A stretch of 64,000 bases of DNA from NCBI GenBank assembly GCA_025153775.1, contig JAOALC010000003.1, positions 587,777 through 651,776 of the forward strand, written 5' to 3'. Below are positions 40,730-49,126 of the stretch, one piece after another. A model generated the notes under the pieces. That model was not told where the DNA came from. It saw only the letters and a program-made list of their open reading frames with translations, and made no database searches. The DNA is from SAR92 clade bacterium H231 (GTDB lineage Bacteria > Pseudomonadota > Gammaproteobacteria > Pseudomonadales > Porticoccaceae). The first letter of the stretch is position 1; each line of letters begins with the position of its first letter. Both the position numbers and the translations under genes were made by a program.

Positions 40730-41717
40730 TGCATCTATCCTCATCACCGGTGGCACCGGGTCGTTCGGCCACACCTTCGTTCCTCTGACCCTGGCAAAGT
40801 ACAACCCGTGCCGGCTGGTAATCTTCTCACGCGACGAAATGAAGCAGTGGGAGATGGCCAAGCTCTATGAAAACGATGACCGGGTGCGTTTCTTTATTGG
40901 TGATGTACGCGACAAAGATCGCCTGGCCCGCGCACTAAAAGGGATTGATTTTGTGGTCCATGCCGCCGCTACCAAGATCGTGCCGACGGCCGAATATAAC
41001 CCGTTTGAATGTGTGAAAACCAATATTAATGGGGCCATGAATCTCATTGATGCCTGCATCGACCAAGGCGTCAAGGGCGTAGTTGCCCTCTCAACCGATA
41101 AAGCGAGTAGTCCATCCAACCTCTACGGGGCAACCAAGCTGGCGTCGGACAAACTCTTTATCGCGGGCAACTCTTACAGCGGTACGCAAGACACCCGTTT
41201 TGCTGTTGTGCGCTACGGTAATGTGATGGGTTCGCGTGGTTCGGTCATCCCATTTTTTCTAAGCCAGACTGACAAGGGCGTATTGCCGATTACCGATGCG
41301 CGAATGACACGTTTTATGATTACGCTTGAAGAAGGCGTTGATTTAGTATGGCATGCCTTTGATGACATGATAGGCGGCGAGATCTATGTCAAGAAAATTC
41401 CATCGATGATGATCACCGATGTTGCAAATGCCATCGCGCCGACTGCGCAGCATGAGTTTGTGGGTATTCGACCCGGTGAAAAACTCCATGAGCAGATGAT
41501 TAGCGCCGAAGACGCGCCGCATACCTTTGAATACGAAGGCTATTACAAAATTCTGCCGACGATCTACAACTGGAGCAAAGACGAAGCACGCATCAAAAAG
41601 GGGAAGCCTGTTCACCCAGACTTCACCTACTCATCGGATAACAATCTGGCTTGGATGGATAGCGAAACGCTGAGCAGCTGGATTGCTCAAAACCGCGACA
41701 AAATCGGGAAGATATGA
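40719..41717 (+). CDS. pseB: UDP-GlcNAc 4,6-dehydratase (inverting)
   Basis: The protein is about 332 residues from ATG 40719, preceded by AAGAAGGT; an upstream in-frame ATG at 40674 lies in the GT2 remnant. Motifs are I-L-I-T-G-G-T-G-S-F-G-H-T-F, F-S-R-D-E-M-K-Q, A-A-A-T-K-I-V-P and S-T-D-K-A-S-S-P-S-N-L-Y-G-A-T-K. The catalytic Lys of the PseB/FlaA1 type sits where other SDRs have Tyr-dependent pairs. It makes the 4-keto-6-deoxy-L-arabino sugar, step 1 of CMP-pseudaminic acid. DNA is much GC-richer than the region to the left: 37 of 60 bases at 40741-40800 against 21 of 60 at 40501-40560, by hand count. Confidence 0.93.
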   Translation: MLNNASILITGGTGSFGHTFVPLTLAKYNPCRLVIFSRDEMKQWEMAKLYENDDRVRFFIGDVRDKDRLARALKGIDFVVHAAATKIVPTAEYNPFECVKTNINGAMNLIDACIDQGVKGVVALSTDKASSPSNLYGATKLASDKLFIAGNSYSGTQDTRFAVVRYGNVMGSRGSVIPFFLSQTDKGVLPITDARMTRFMITLEEGVDLVWHAFDDMIGGEIYVKKIPSMMITDVANAIAPTAQHEFVGIRPGEKLHEQMISAEDAPHTFEYEGYYKILPTIYNWSKDEARIKKGKPVHPDFTYSSDNNLAWMDSETLSSWIAQNRDKIGKI

Positions 41718-41721
41718 ACCT

Positions 41722-42885
41722 ATGATCCCCTACGGCCGACAAGACATAATAAAAGCCGACATTGACGCAGTGGTTGAAGTCCTGCGTTCGGACTTTCTCA
41801 CCCAAGGCCCGGCGGTCCCGATGTTCGAAAAAACCGTCGCTGCCTATTGCGGTGCCGAGCACGCCGTGGCGGTTAATAGTGCGACCTCAGCGTTGCACAT
41901 TGCTTGTCTGGCGGTTGACCTGGGCCCCAGCGACTGGCTCTGGACCAGCCCCATCACCTTCGTAGCGTCAGCAAACTGCGGCCTGTATTGTGGCGCTCAA
42001 GTAGATTTTGTTGATATTGACCCTCGCACCTACAACCTTTGCCCGCAGGCGCTGGAACGCAAACTGGTTGCTGCAGAATGCGAAGGTCGTCTGCCAAAAG
42101 TCGTCATACCTGTTCACCTCTGCGGCCAGCCGTGTGATATGCAGGCGATTCATGCGCTGGCTCAGCGCTTTGGTTTCAAAATCATTGAAGACGCATCCCA
42201 TGCCATCGGCGGTAAGTATCAGGGCGAGTCTGTCGGAAATTGCCGTTACAGCGACATCATCGTTTTCAGTTTTCATCCGGTCAAGATCATCACCACCGGA
42301 GAGGGCGGCATGGCCCTGACCAATGCCCCCGCATTGGCCGATCGCATGCTGCGCTATCGCTCTCATGGCATCACCAACGATGCCGGCAAAATGGAGCCCA
42401 GACCTACGGACGAAATTTGGAACTACCAGCAGATCAGTCTAGGATTTAACTACCGTATGACGGACATCCAGGCGGCTTTAGGCGTGAGTCAGATGATTCG
42501 ATTGGATGAATTTGTCAGCAAACGTCAGAGTATTGCCAAGCGCTATGACTACGCGCTGGCCGGTTTGCCATTGCAGACCCCGTGGCAGCACCACGATAGC
42601 TATTCCAGTTATCACCTGTACCCAATTAGACTAAAGCTGGGCGAAGACGAACAAACTCAGCGCCAAGTCTACGATGCACTCCACGCGATTGGTATTTTGG
42701 CTAACCTGCATTACGTGCCCGTCTACCGTCAGCCCTATTATGAAGCTATGGGCTTTAAGTCAGGGTATTGCCCAAATGCGGAGCAATACCATAAGGAGGC
42801 AATCAGTATCCCCATGTACCCAACCATGTCTGAAGCACAACAAGACGAAGTCGTCAGTTGCTTGCGCGAAGCGCTTGGCGCATGA
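41722..42885 (+). CDS. pseC: UDP-4-amino-4,6-dideoxy-N-acetyl-altrosamine transaminase
   Basis: The protein is about 387 residues from ATG 41722, just after the pseB stop; an upstream frame start at 41683 lies inside pseB. It is a DegT/DnrJ/EryC1 aminotransferase with PLP lysine K188 in F-H-P-V-K-I-I-T-T-G-E-G-G, preceded by I-E-D-A-S-H-A-I-G-G. N-Y-R-M-T-D-I-Q-A-A-L-G follows. PseC aminates the PseB product using glutamate. GC-rich like pseB and coupled to pseF by a 4-bp overlap. Confidence 0.93.
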   Translation: MIPYGRQDIIKADIDAVVEVLRSDFLTQGPAVPMFEKTVAAYCGAEHAVAVNSATSALHIACLAVDLGPSDWLWTSPITFVASANCGLYCGAQVDFVDIDPRTYNLCPQALERKLVAAECEGRLPKVVIPVHLCGQPCDMQAIHALAQRFGFKIIEDASHAIGGKYQGESVGNCRYSDIIVFSFHPVKIITTGEGGMALTNAPALADRMLRYRSHGITNDAGKMEPRPTDEIWNYQQISLGFNYRMTDIQAALGVSQMIRLDEFVSKRQSIAKRYDYALAGLPLQTPWQHHDSYSSYHLYPIRLKLGEDEQTQRQVYDALHAIGILANLHYVPVYRQPYYEAMGFKSGYCPNAEQYHKEAISIPMYPTMSEAQQDEVVSCLREALGA

Positions 42886-43580
42886 AGATCGCCATTATTC
42901 CCGCCCGTGGTGGAAGTAAGCGAATTCCACACAAGAACACTCGTGAGTTTGCCGGTAGACCGATGATAGCTCATGCAATCACCGCAGCTATACAATCGGG
43001 TTTGTTCGAACATATCGTCGTGACCACTGATGATGAGGAAATTTCCAGCATCGCACGTGAATGGGGAGCGGAGACTCCTTTTGCACGACCAGAAAAGTTA
43101 GCTGATGACCATACGCCAACTGGGCCCGTCATCGCACATGCCATCACCGCCTGCAAGGCTTTAGGGTGGAATATTGATTACGTATGTTGCATCTATCCTG
43201 GGGTGCCATTTATCCAGGTAGATGACATAACATGCGCACTTGAGTTACTTCAAACCAGTCGTGTGGACTATAGCTTCCCAATAACCGAATTTCCATCAGC
43301 CATCCAAAGAGCTCTCAGGCGACAACAGAATGGAAAGATACAGCCGTTTTACCCTGAATATGAATTAACTAGAACTCAAGATTTAGAGTCTGGCTTTTAT
43401 GATGCAGGCCAGTTTTATTGGGGGAAAGCAGAAGCATGGTTAACCAATGAAAAGGTACACCGTAGTGGCGTTGGACTTAATATTCCCAACTCGAGAGTCG
43501 TTGATATCGATACACCAGACGACTGGGAGCGTGCGGAACTTTTTTATAAAGTATTTCAAATGGAAAAATTACGTCATTAG
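42882..43580 (+). CDS. pseF: Pseudaminic acid cytidylyltransferase
   Basis: The protein is about 232 residues from ATG 42882, overlapping the pseC stop (ATGA). The CMP-sugar synthetase signature is I-I-P-A-R-G-G-S-K-R-I-P-H-K-N, with a Y-S-F-P-I and Y-D-A-G-Q-F-Y-W-G pattern typical of PseF/NeuA relatives. It activates pseudaminic acid with CTP, the last step of the pathway. Base composition falls back toward AT-rich inside this gene, so the GC-rich block ends here. A 221-bp gap with no gene follows (43581-43801). Confidence 0.92.
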   Translation: MKIAIIPARGGSKRIPHKNTREFAGRPMIAHAITAAIQSGLFEHIVVTTDDEEISSIAREWGAETPFARPEKLADDHTPTGPVIAHAITACKALGWNIDYVCCIYPGVPFIQVDDITCALELLQTSRVDYSFPITEFPSAIQRALRRQQNGKIQPFYPEYELTRTQDLESGFYDAGQFYWGKAEAWLTNEKVHRSGVGLNIPNSRVVDIDTPDDWERAELFYKVFQMEKLRH

Positions 43581-43801
43581 TGAAAAATTCAAAACTGAGA
43601 AAGAAGGTTTCTTGTTGGGAGAAGCTGGTGCTTAATACATCAAGCATCATCGAGGTGATGCACTTATTGCCTCGAACCTGAGCTTCTTTTCTAAGGTCCA
43701 GAATCTGGCGAGAGAGTAGAATCCGCATATTGAGTCATACGCTAATATTGGTATGAATCTCATCTAGGTATATTGTTATTTTTGATAGAGAGAATTGAGT
43801 A

Positions 43802-45367
43802 ATGAGAATTGCCGTTAGAGTTGATGCTTCTGTTCAGATAGGCACGGGACACGTCATGCGTTGTCTGTCTCTAGCCGACGTACTTCGTGAATCGGGCGCA
43901 ACCATAGAATTCATTACTCGTGATCACCCCGGTAATATGAATCAGTACATACAGTCGAAAGGATTTAAGATGCATTCATTGCCCAATCCTAGTGAATCTG
44001 ATGAGCAACAAAACTTGAGTGGGTACAAGGAATGGCTCGGTACTGATCAGGTAACCGATGCTGAGGAGAGTATTCAGATACTTGCAGATACACAGTTGGA
44101 TTGGTTGATTATCGACCATTACGCATTAGACAAAAACTGGGAAGATAAGCTTCAATCGTATACCCGTAAGGTGATGGTTATCGATGATCTGGCCGATCGT
44201 CCGCATAATTGTGATCTCTTGTTAGATCAGAATCTAGACCGCCACGTGACTGACTATGCTCTTCTCGTACCAAAACATTGCACAATTTTGGCAGGGCCTC
44301 AGTATGCATTACTGCGACCTGAGTTTGCCAGCTGGCGTGAATACAGTTTAAAGCGACGTGACACCCCAATGCTAAAACAAATACTGATTACTATGGGTGG
44401 TGTCGACCAACCCAACGCAACAGAGCAGGTGCTTACAACGTTGAAACGCTGCCCTTTACCTGAAGATTGTGCTATCACGGTGGTGATGGGTTCTCGTGCG
44501 CCCTGGTTAGATAGGGTGCGTCAAGTAGCGCAGAGCATGCCATGGAAAACCAAAGTTGAAGTTAATATCAGTAATATGGCGCAGGTCATGGCTGATAGTG
44601 ATTTAGCCATTGGCGCGGCTGGGGGGACTGCCTGGGAACGTTGCACGCTTGCATTGCCCACGATTGTTGTTGTAACTGCTGATAATCAGCGTCCGAGTGC
44701 AATAGCATTAGCATCTAAAGCCGCTGCGCGGGTCATAATGAGTATAGATAGCATTGATGATGAGTTGGGCGACGCGATTAAGAGCATGATGGAAATGAGT
44801 GTGTTAACGGCGATGCAACAGGACTGTAAAGATATAGTTGACGGTAATGGCACTGAACGAGCGTTGTCGGCCTTATTGTCACATTGTGGTAATGATCTTT
44901 ATACGCGTTTGGTTACTGCCGATGATGAGCATTTGTTATTTGACTGGGCTAATGACCCTCTAACCCGTGCTCAAGCCTTTAATTCCGATGTCATTCCTTT
45001 GGAAACGCACCAAACATGGCTAGAAACACGATTAACTAACCCTGACCACTATTTGCTGTATGTTATTGAGAATCACGCAGGCGCGGCAGTAGGGCAAGCA
45101 CGATTTGAGTTGAATGAGAATCAGGACTGGGTGATAGACTACTCTGTAGCCCCTGATTTTCGGGGCCAGGGTCTGGGTAAAAAACTATTGTCTGCCGCTG
45201 TGGCTAAGCTTGGCGGTCAATACCCTGGCTATGCAGTCATTGGCCACGTTAAACACGTCAATTTACGGTCACAAGCAATCTTTGAATCGCTAGGGTTTTC
45301 CCATGACAAGGATGAAAATAATGAATTCATAATTTATAGACACAAACTTGGAGGTGTACCGCAATGA
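43802..45367 (+). CDS. pseG: PseG-PseH fusion: UDP-sugar hydrolase with C-terminal GNAT N-acetyltransferase
   Basis: Residues about 1-355 are PseG: R-V-D-A-S-V-Q-I-G-T-G-H17-V-M-R-C holds the His equivalent to catalytic H17 of Campylobacter PseG. L-I-I-D-H-Y-A-L-D and I-G-A-A-G-G-T-A-W-E-R-C follow in the GT-B-like domain. Residues about 365-521 are a GNAT domain with D-Y-S-V-A-P-D-F-R-G-Q-G-L-G-K-K-L-L as acetyl-CoA loop and N-L-R-S-Q-A-I-F-E-S-L-G-F, as in PseH. PseH acetylates the 4-amino group and PseG then removes UDP, so the fusion joins consecutive steps 3 and 4. No separate PseH gene is present in the window. Confidence 0.9.
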   Translation: MRIAVRVDASVQIGTGHVMRCLSLADVLRESGATIEFITRDHPGNMNQYIQSKGFKMHSLPNPSESDEQQNLSGYKEWLGTDQVTDAEESIQILADTQLDWLIIDHYALDKNWEDKLQSYTRKVMVIDDLADRPHNCDLLLDQNLDRHVTDYALLVPKHCTILAGPQYALLRPEFASWREYSLKRRDTPMLKQILITMGGVDQPNATEQVLTTLKRCPLPEDCAITVVMGSRAPWLDRVRQVAQSMPWKTKVEVNISNMAQVMADSDLAIGAAGGTAWERCTLALPTIVVVTADNQRPSAIALASKAAARVIMSIDSIDDELGDAIKSMMEMSVLTAMQQDCKDIVDGNGTERALSALLSHCGNDLYTRLVTADDEHLLFDWANDPLTRAQAFNSDVIPLETHQTWLETRLTNPDHYLLYVIENHAGAAVGQARFELNENQDWVIDYSVAPDFRGQGLGKKLLSAAVAKLGGQYPGYAVIGHVKHVNLRSQAIFESLGFSHDKDENNEFIIYRHKLGGVPQ

Positions 45368-46050
45368 AATTAATTATTATCGCTAGTCCACACTCTCGCT
45401 ATGACGTGGTTGCTGAACAATTAATCACTTTGCTTCCTGATTACCAAATCAGAAGAATCCGATTAGAAGAAGAATTAGATTATGCACACCTGACCGACAT
45501 TGAACCTGAGTGGATATTCTTTCCGCATTGGTCATGGACGATACCTCGTAATATACATGAAAACTTTAATTGTGTTGTTTTTCACATGACTGATTTGCCT
45601 TACGGGCGAGGCGGAAGCCCGCTGCAAAACTTGATTGTACGTGGCCATAATCAGACGCGCCTGAGTGCATTAAAATGTACTACCGAACTTGATGCTGGTC
45701 CTGTCTACATTAAGATGCCGCTTGATCTTTATGGCACGGCAGAGGATATATTCCTGCGTGCGGCGGGATTAATGGCTCCCATGATTGTCAATATCATTGA
45801 GCAACATCTCCAGCCGATAGAGCAAATTGGTGAGGTAGTAGAGTTTGTGCGCCGGAAGTCGGAAGATGGCAATATCGCGGCGCTCGACAGTATGGAAAAA
45901 ATTTACAATTATATCCGTATGTTGGATGGCGAGGGTTATCCTAGAGCATTTCTGGAAATTCATAATTTTAAGCTAGAATTTAATGAGGCTTCGTTTAAGC
46001 AGGACGAGCTGACGGCAGTTGTGAAATTTAGGAGGAAAGATTATGAGTGA
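45364..46050 (+). CDS. Formyltransferase-family protein in the pseudaminic acid operon
   Basis: The 228-residue protein shows a formyltransferase-like core: F-F-P-H-W-S-W-T-I-P, then V-V-F-H74-M-T-D-L-P-Y-G-R-G-G-S-P and E-L-D110-A-G-P-V-Y. H74 and D110 stand where the catalytic His and Asp of methionyl-tRNA and sugar N-formyltransferases lie; the usual Asn two residues before His is not evident. Such enzymes pass a formyl group from N10-formyl-THF to an amine. ATG 45364 overlaps the pseG stop, and GGAGG lies upstream. Its end overlaps the PIG-L gene by 8 bp. Position between pseG and pseI points to N-formylation of a pseudaminic acid precursor. Confidence 0.75.
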   Translation: MKLIIIASPHSRYDVVAEQLITLLPDYQIRRIRLEEELDYAHLTDIEPEWIFFPHWSWTIPRNIHENFNCVVFHMTDLPYGRGGSPLQNLIVRGHNQTRLSALKCTTELDAGPVYIKMPLDLYGTAEDIFLRAAGLMAPMIVNIIEQHLQPIEQIGEVVEFVRRKSEDGNIAALDSMEKIYNYIRMLDGEGYPRAFLEIHNFKLEFNEASFKQDELTAVVKFRRKDYE

Positions 46051-46729
46051 TGTCTTTGCCGTAATTGCGGCACACCCAGATGACGAGGTTCTCGGTTGTG
46101 CCGGCACCATCGCTAAACTAGTAAAGGAGGGGCATCAGGTACATATATTATTAATGGCTGATGGAGAGTCTTCACGTTTAGGGTGTCCTGAGAATATGAA
46201 CCAGGGCAAGATTTTGGTTCGAAGTCAAGCTGCACTTCGAGCGGCCGAAATTTTGGGTTGTACTTCTGTTGAGCAACTTGCACTGCCGGACAATCGTATG
46301 GATACTCTTGCGCTGCTAGATATAGTCCAGCCTATCGAAAAATTCATTGGAAAGCATGATCCCACAACAGTATTTACGCATCACTCTGGAGATGTAAATA
46401 TCGATCACCGTATTGTTCATGATGCCGTTATAGCAGCCTGCCGACCACAGCCTGGATTCCCAGTTAAAGAGTTATTGTTTTTTGAGGTGGCTTCTTCAAC
46501 CGAATGGCGACCGCCAAATTCAGGAGCCATGTTTAATCCAAACTGGTTTGTTGACATTACATCAACTCTGGAGCTTAAACTTGAAGCGTTGGCTGCTTAT
46601 CAGGAAGAGCTCAGGCCATTCCCTCACCCGCGATCAGATGTGTTCACAAGGGCCTTGGCGCAATATCGTGGCGCTAGCGTTGGTGTTTGTGCAGCTGAGG
46701 CGTTCATTTTGGGCAGGAAAATAACTTAA
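46043..46729 (+). CDS. PIG-L/LmbE-family zinc deacetylase
   Basis: The 228-residue protein opens with V-I-A-A-H11-P-D-D-E15-V-L-G-C-A-G-T, the zinc motif of the PIG-L family, and has T-H-H-S-G-D-V-N-I-D-H-R for the third ligand. The family removes N-acetyl groups from GlcNAc-PI, mycothiol and antibiotic precursors. AGGAGG at 46030-46035 lies inside the preceding gene and drives ATG 46043. It is between the formyltransferase and pseI, so a de-N-acetylation step followed by formylation is inferred. Action on a pse intermediate or finished sugar is not proven. Confidence 0.85.
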   Translation: MSDVFAVIAAHPDDEVLGCAGTIAKLVKEGHQVHILLMADGESSRLGCPENMNQGKILVRSQAALRAAEILGCTSVEQLALPDNRMDTLALLDIVQPIEKFIGKHDPTTVFTHHSGDVNIDHRIVHDAVIAACRPQPGFPVKELLFFEVASSTEWRPPNSGAMFNPNWFVDITSTLELKLEALAAYQEELRPFPHPRSDVFTRALAQYRGASVGVCAAEAFILGRKIT

Positions 46730-46738
46730 GGGCATAAT

Positions 46739-47788
46739 ATGAAAATTAACAATCGAAAAATTGGATCCGATCAACCACCCTATGTGATCGCCGAGTTGTC
46801 AGCTAATCATAACGGTAGTATTGAGACTGCATATAAGATTATTGAAGAGGCAAGTTTGGCTGGTGCTGATGCGATCAAGCTGCAAACCTATCGGCCTGAT
46901 ACCATGACACTTGACTGTGAGTCAGAAGATTTTCAAATTCATGGCGGCCTTTGGGATGGTCGTACCTTATATGAACTATACGAAGAGGCCCACATGCCCT
47001 GGGAATGGCACAAGCCATTATTTGAGCATGGAAGAAAATTAGGTATAACCATATTCAGCACACCGTTCGACAATACCGCAGTTGACCTTTTAGAAGACCT
47101 TAATACACCAGCATATAAAATAGCATCTTTTGAAGCGGTAGATCTTCCGCTGATTAAATATGTAGCCAGCACGGGAAAACCTATTATTATCTCAACGGGT
47201 ATGGCTGATGTTGAAGAAATTAGCGAAGCGATAGAAGCTGCCCGTGAAGGTGGTTGCAAGGAACTTGCTATTTTGCACTGCGTGAGTGGTTATCCAGCAC
47301 CTGCTTCTGATTACAATCTACGGACCATCTCCAATATGATCAATAGATTTGGTTTAGTGACAGGACTTTCCGATCATACATTGGACAACACCACCGCTGT
47401 TACTAGCGTGGCGATGGGTGTATCTATAATTGAAAAACATTTCACCTTGAATAGGAGTGGTGGTGGGCCTGATGACAGCTTTTCCTTAGAGCCACTAGAA
47501 TTAAAGGCGTTATGCCAAGGTGCAAGAGTTGCATGGGAATCTCTCGGCAAAGTCGATTACGGCCGCAAGTCTAGTGAACAGGCCAATTTACAATTTCGTC
47601 GGTCCTTATATTTTGTGAAGAATTTGAAGGCGGGCGAGATCATCACAGCGGATTCAGTAAGGAGTGTTCGCCCCGGATTTGGTCTGCCGCCCAAAATGTT
47701 TGACCACATCGTTGGCAAGGCCGTTACACACAATGTTAGTGCCAATTCGCCGGTTGACGGCTCGAAAATCAAGGGCTATAGGGGTTAA
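46739..47788 (+). CDS. pseI: Pseudaminic acid synthase
   Basis: The 349-residue NeuB-family enzyme has Y-V-I-A-E-L-S-A-N-H-N-G-S at the start. D-A-I-K-L-Q-T-Y-R-P-D-T-M, S-T-P-F-D and S-T-G-M-A-D follow, then G-L-S-D-H-T and a C-terminal SAF domain (A-G-E-I-I-T-A-D-S-V-R-S-V-R-P-G-F-G). It condenses PEP with the 6-deoxy-diamino-altrose to give pseudaminic acid. The P-G-F-G/PseI-like pattern and the presence of PseB, C, F and G favour Pse over legionaminic or neuraminic acid. Its stop overlaps the wzy start. Confidence 0.92.
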   Translation: MKINNRKIGSDQPPYVIAELSANHNGSIETAYKIIEEASLAGADAIKLQTYRPDTMTLDCESEDFQIHGGLWDGRTLYELYEEAHMPWEWHKPLFEHGRKLGITIFSTPFDNTAVDLLEDLNTPAYKIASFEAVDLPLIKYVASTGKPIIISTGMADVEEISEAIEAAREGGCKELAILHCVSGYPAPASDYNLRTISNMINRFGLVTGLSDHTLDNTTAVTSVAMGVSIIEKHFTLNRSGGGPDDSFSLEPLELKALCQGARVAWESLGKVDYGRKSSEQANLQFRRSLYFVKNLKAGEIITADSVRSVRPGFGLPPKMFDHIVGKAVTHNVSANSPVDGSKIKGYRG

Positions 47789-49122
47789 TGTCCGCTATAA
47801 ATAGTTTAGACAAGTTATTTGATGCACGGTCTGTGCTGTCTAATGTTTTTCCATTTTTGGTTGGTCTTGGTAGCGCAGTATATGTTAAGGCTTTTGGGAC
47901 ATTCGGATACTCCGAGCCGATTTTAGTAATTTATGTACTTGTTGTGCTTTTGAAAGAAAAACGGATCTCCGCTCAGTATTTTAAAATTATGTTGGCGTCA
48001 CTCGCATGGCTCGCAGGAATATTTTTATCTGACCTCGTAAATGAGGTAAACGTCTTTGACACGCTTAAACTTTCAGGCACGGTCGTTTTGATTCTTTTAA
48101 ATATATTAGGCTATTATTTTATAATATCCAAAAGTTCACGCGCTGCATTTTATTTCATCCTGGGGAATGGGATTTCTTATCTAATGCAGTTCTATTTGCT
48201 TCCACCTCCATTGATGGCTGGTGAATACGGGTCTAATTTTAATGATAATTTAGACGTTAAACTTACTTGGGTTGCCATAACTCATTTTATTCCTTGCCTA
48301 GCAGTTACCTCTGTTTTGTGGTGTAAGGGATGGAAAAATATTTCTCTACTGTTGATTTTGATTGCTTCTGGGGGAACATTGTTGCTGGGTAGCCGGGCTT
48401 ACTTCCTTATCGGTATAGTCACTATATTCTGGCTGCTACACCTCAAACGTCGGAAGCCCATTTTTTCAAAACTAAAACCGCTTAGACGAGGGCGTAGCAC
48501 GAAGAGTCTGGCTAGCTTGGTGATTTTGTTGATGCTAGCGTTGCTAGTGTCGGTATATTCTTACAGCTTTCTGGCAAGCTCAGGTGCCCTCGGGGAGTAC
48601 TCGCAACAAAAATACGTTACACAAAGCCAGATACAATCTTTAGGTCTTGCGTCCGGAAGAGTCGATTTCATCGAGGGACTTTACGCCATATACCTTAATC
48701 CAATCTTAGGGTATGGGAGTTTTGCTAGCGATAATAATGGGATTACTGTTGAGTTGTTCAAGTTGCTGGGAGTGACTACTATTGAGGCGCGCGATGGAAT
48801 GCCGAATCATTCACACATACTTGGAGCGTGGGTATACTCAGGTATACTTGCCCTGCCATTTTGGTTGATCACTGCGTTTTATGTTTGGCGACTTTTGCTC
48901 AGAACCAAAGACGATGTTTATACGGCTATCGTAATCCCCTATTCTTTGCTGTTCTTTTGGAATTTTCTGTTCTCCCCGATGGGTTTTCGGGGTGAATTTT
49001 GTTTTATTATTGCTTTCGCAATTCATGCAAACTGGCGATCTAAGAAATCTGCATTTGAGTCGATTAGTCTAGTGAAAGCGCATTTATCAACGGAGCTTCG
49101 ACCTAAAGGTGTTAAAAGTTAA
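47788..49122 (+). CDS. wzy: Wzy-like O-antigen/capsule polymerase
   Basis: The 444-residue protein has about 11-12 hydrophobic helices and a large periplasmic loop after helix 8. That loop carries L-A-S-G-R-V-D-F-I-E-G and N-P-I-L-G-Y-G-S-F-A, then M-P-N-H-S-H-I-L-G, matching the O-antigen ligase/polymerase (Wzy_C) pattern. It would polymerise the flipped repeat units in the periplasm with length set by Wzz. ATG 47788 overlaps the pseI stop (TAATG), so it is in the same transcript. WaaL-like ligase is an alternative, but context favours Wzy. Confidence 0.82.
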   Translation: MSAINSLDKLFDARSVLSNVFPFLVGLGSAVYVKAFGTFGYSEPILVIYVLVVLLKEKRISAQYFKIMLASLAWLAGIFLSDLVNEVNVFDTLKLSGTVVLILLNILGYYFIISKSSRAAFYFILGNGISYLMQFYLLPPPLMAGEYGSNFNDNLDVKLTWVAITHFIPCLAVTSVLWCKGWKNISLLLILIASGGTLLLGSRAYFLIGIVTIFWLLHLKRRKPIFSKLKPLRRGRSTKSLASLVILLMLALLVSVYSYSFLASSGALGEYSQQKYVTQSQIQSLGLASGRVDFIEGLYAIYLNPILGYGSFASDNNGITVELFKLLGVTTIEARDGMPNHSHILGAWVYSGILALPFWLITAFYVWRLLLRTKDDVYTAIVIPYSLLFFWNFLFSPMGFRGEFCFIIAFAIHANWRSKKSAFESISLVKAHLSTELRPKGVKS

Positions 49123-49126
49123 TAAT

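Noticed and set aside
42008..42449. Plus-strand frames overlapping pseC
   Set aside because: Alternative frames of the GC-rich pseC gene; PLP-enzyme motifs are all in the main frame.
43644..43661. GCATCA-TCGAGG-TGATGC hairpin after pseF as a terminator
   Set aside because: Six base pairs with no T run; not enough to support termination.
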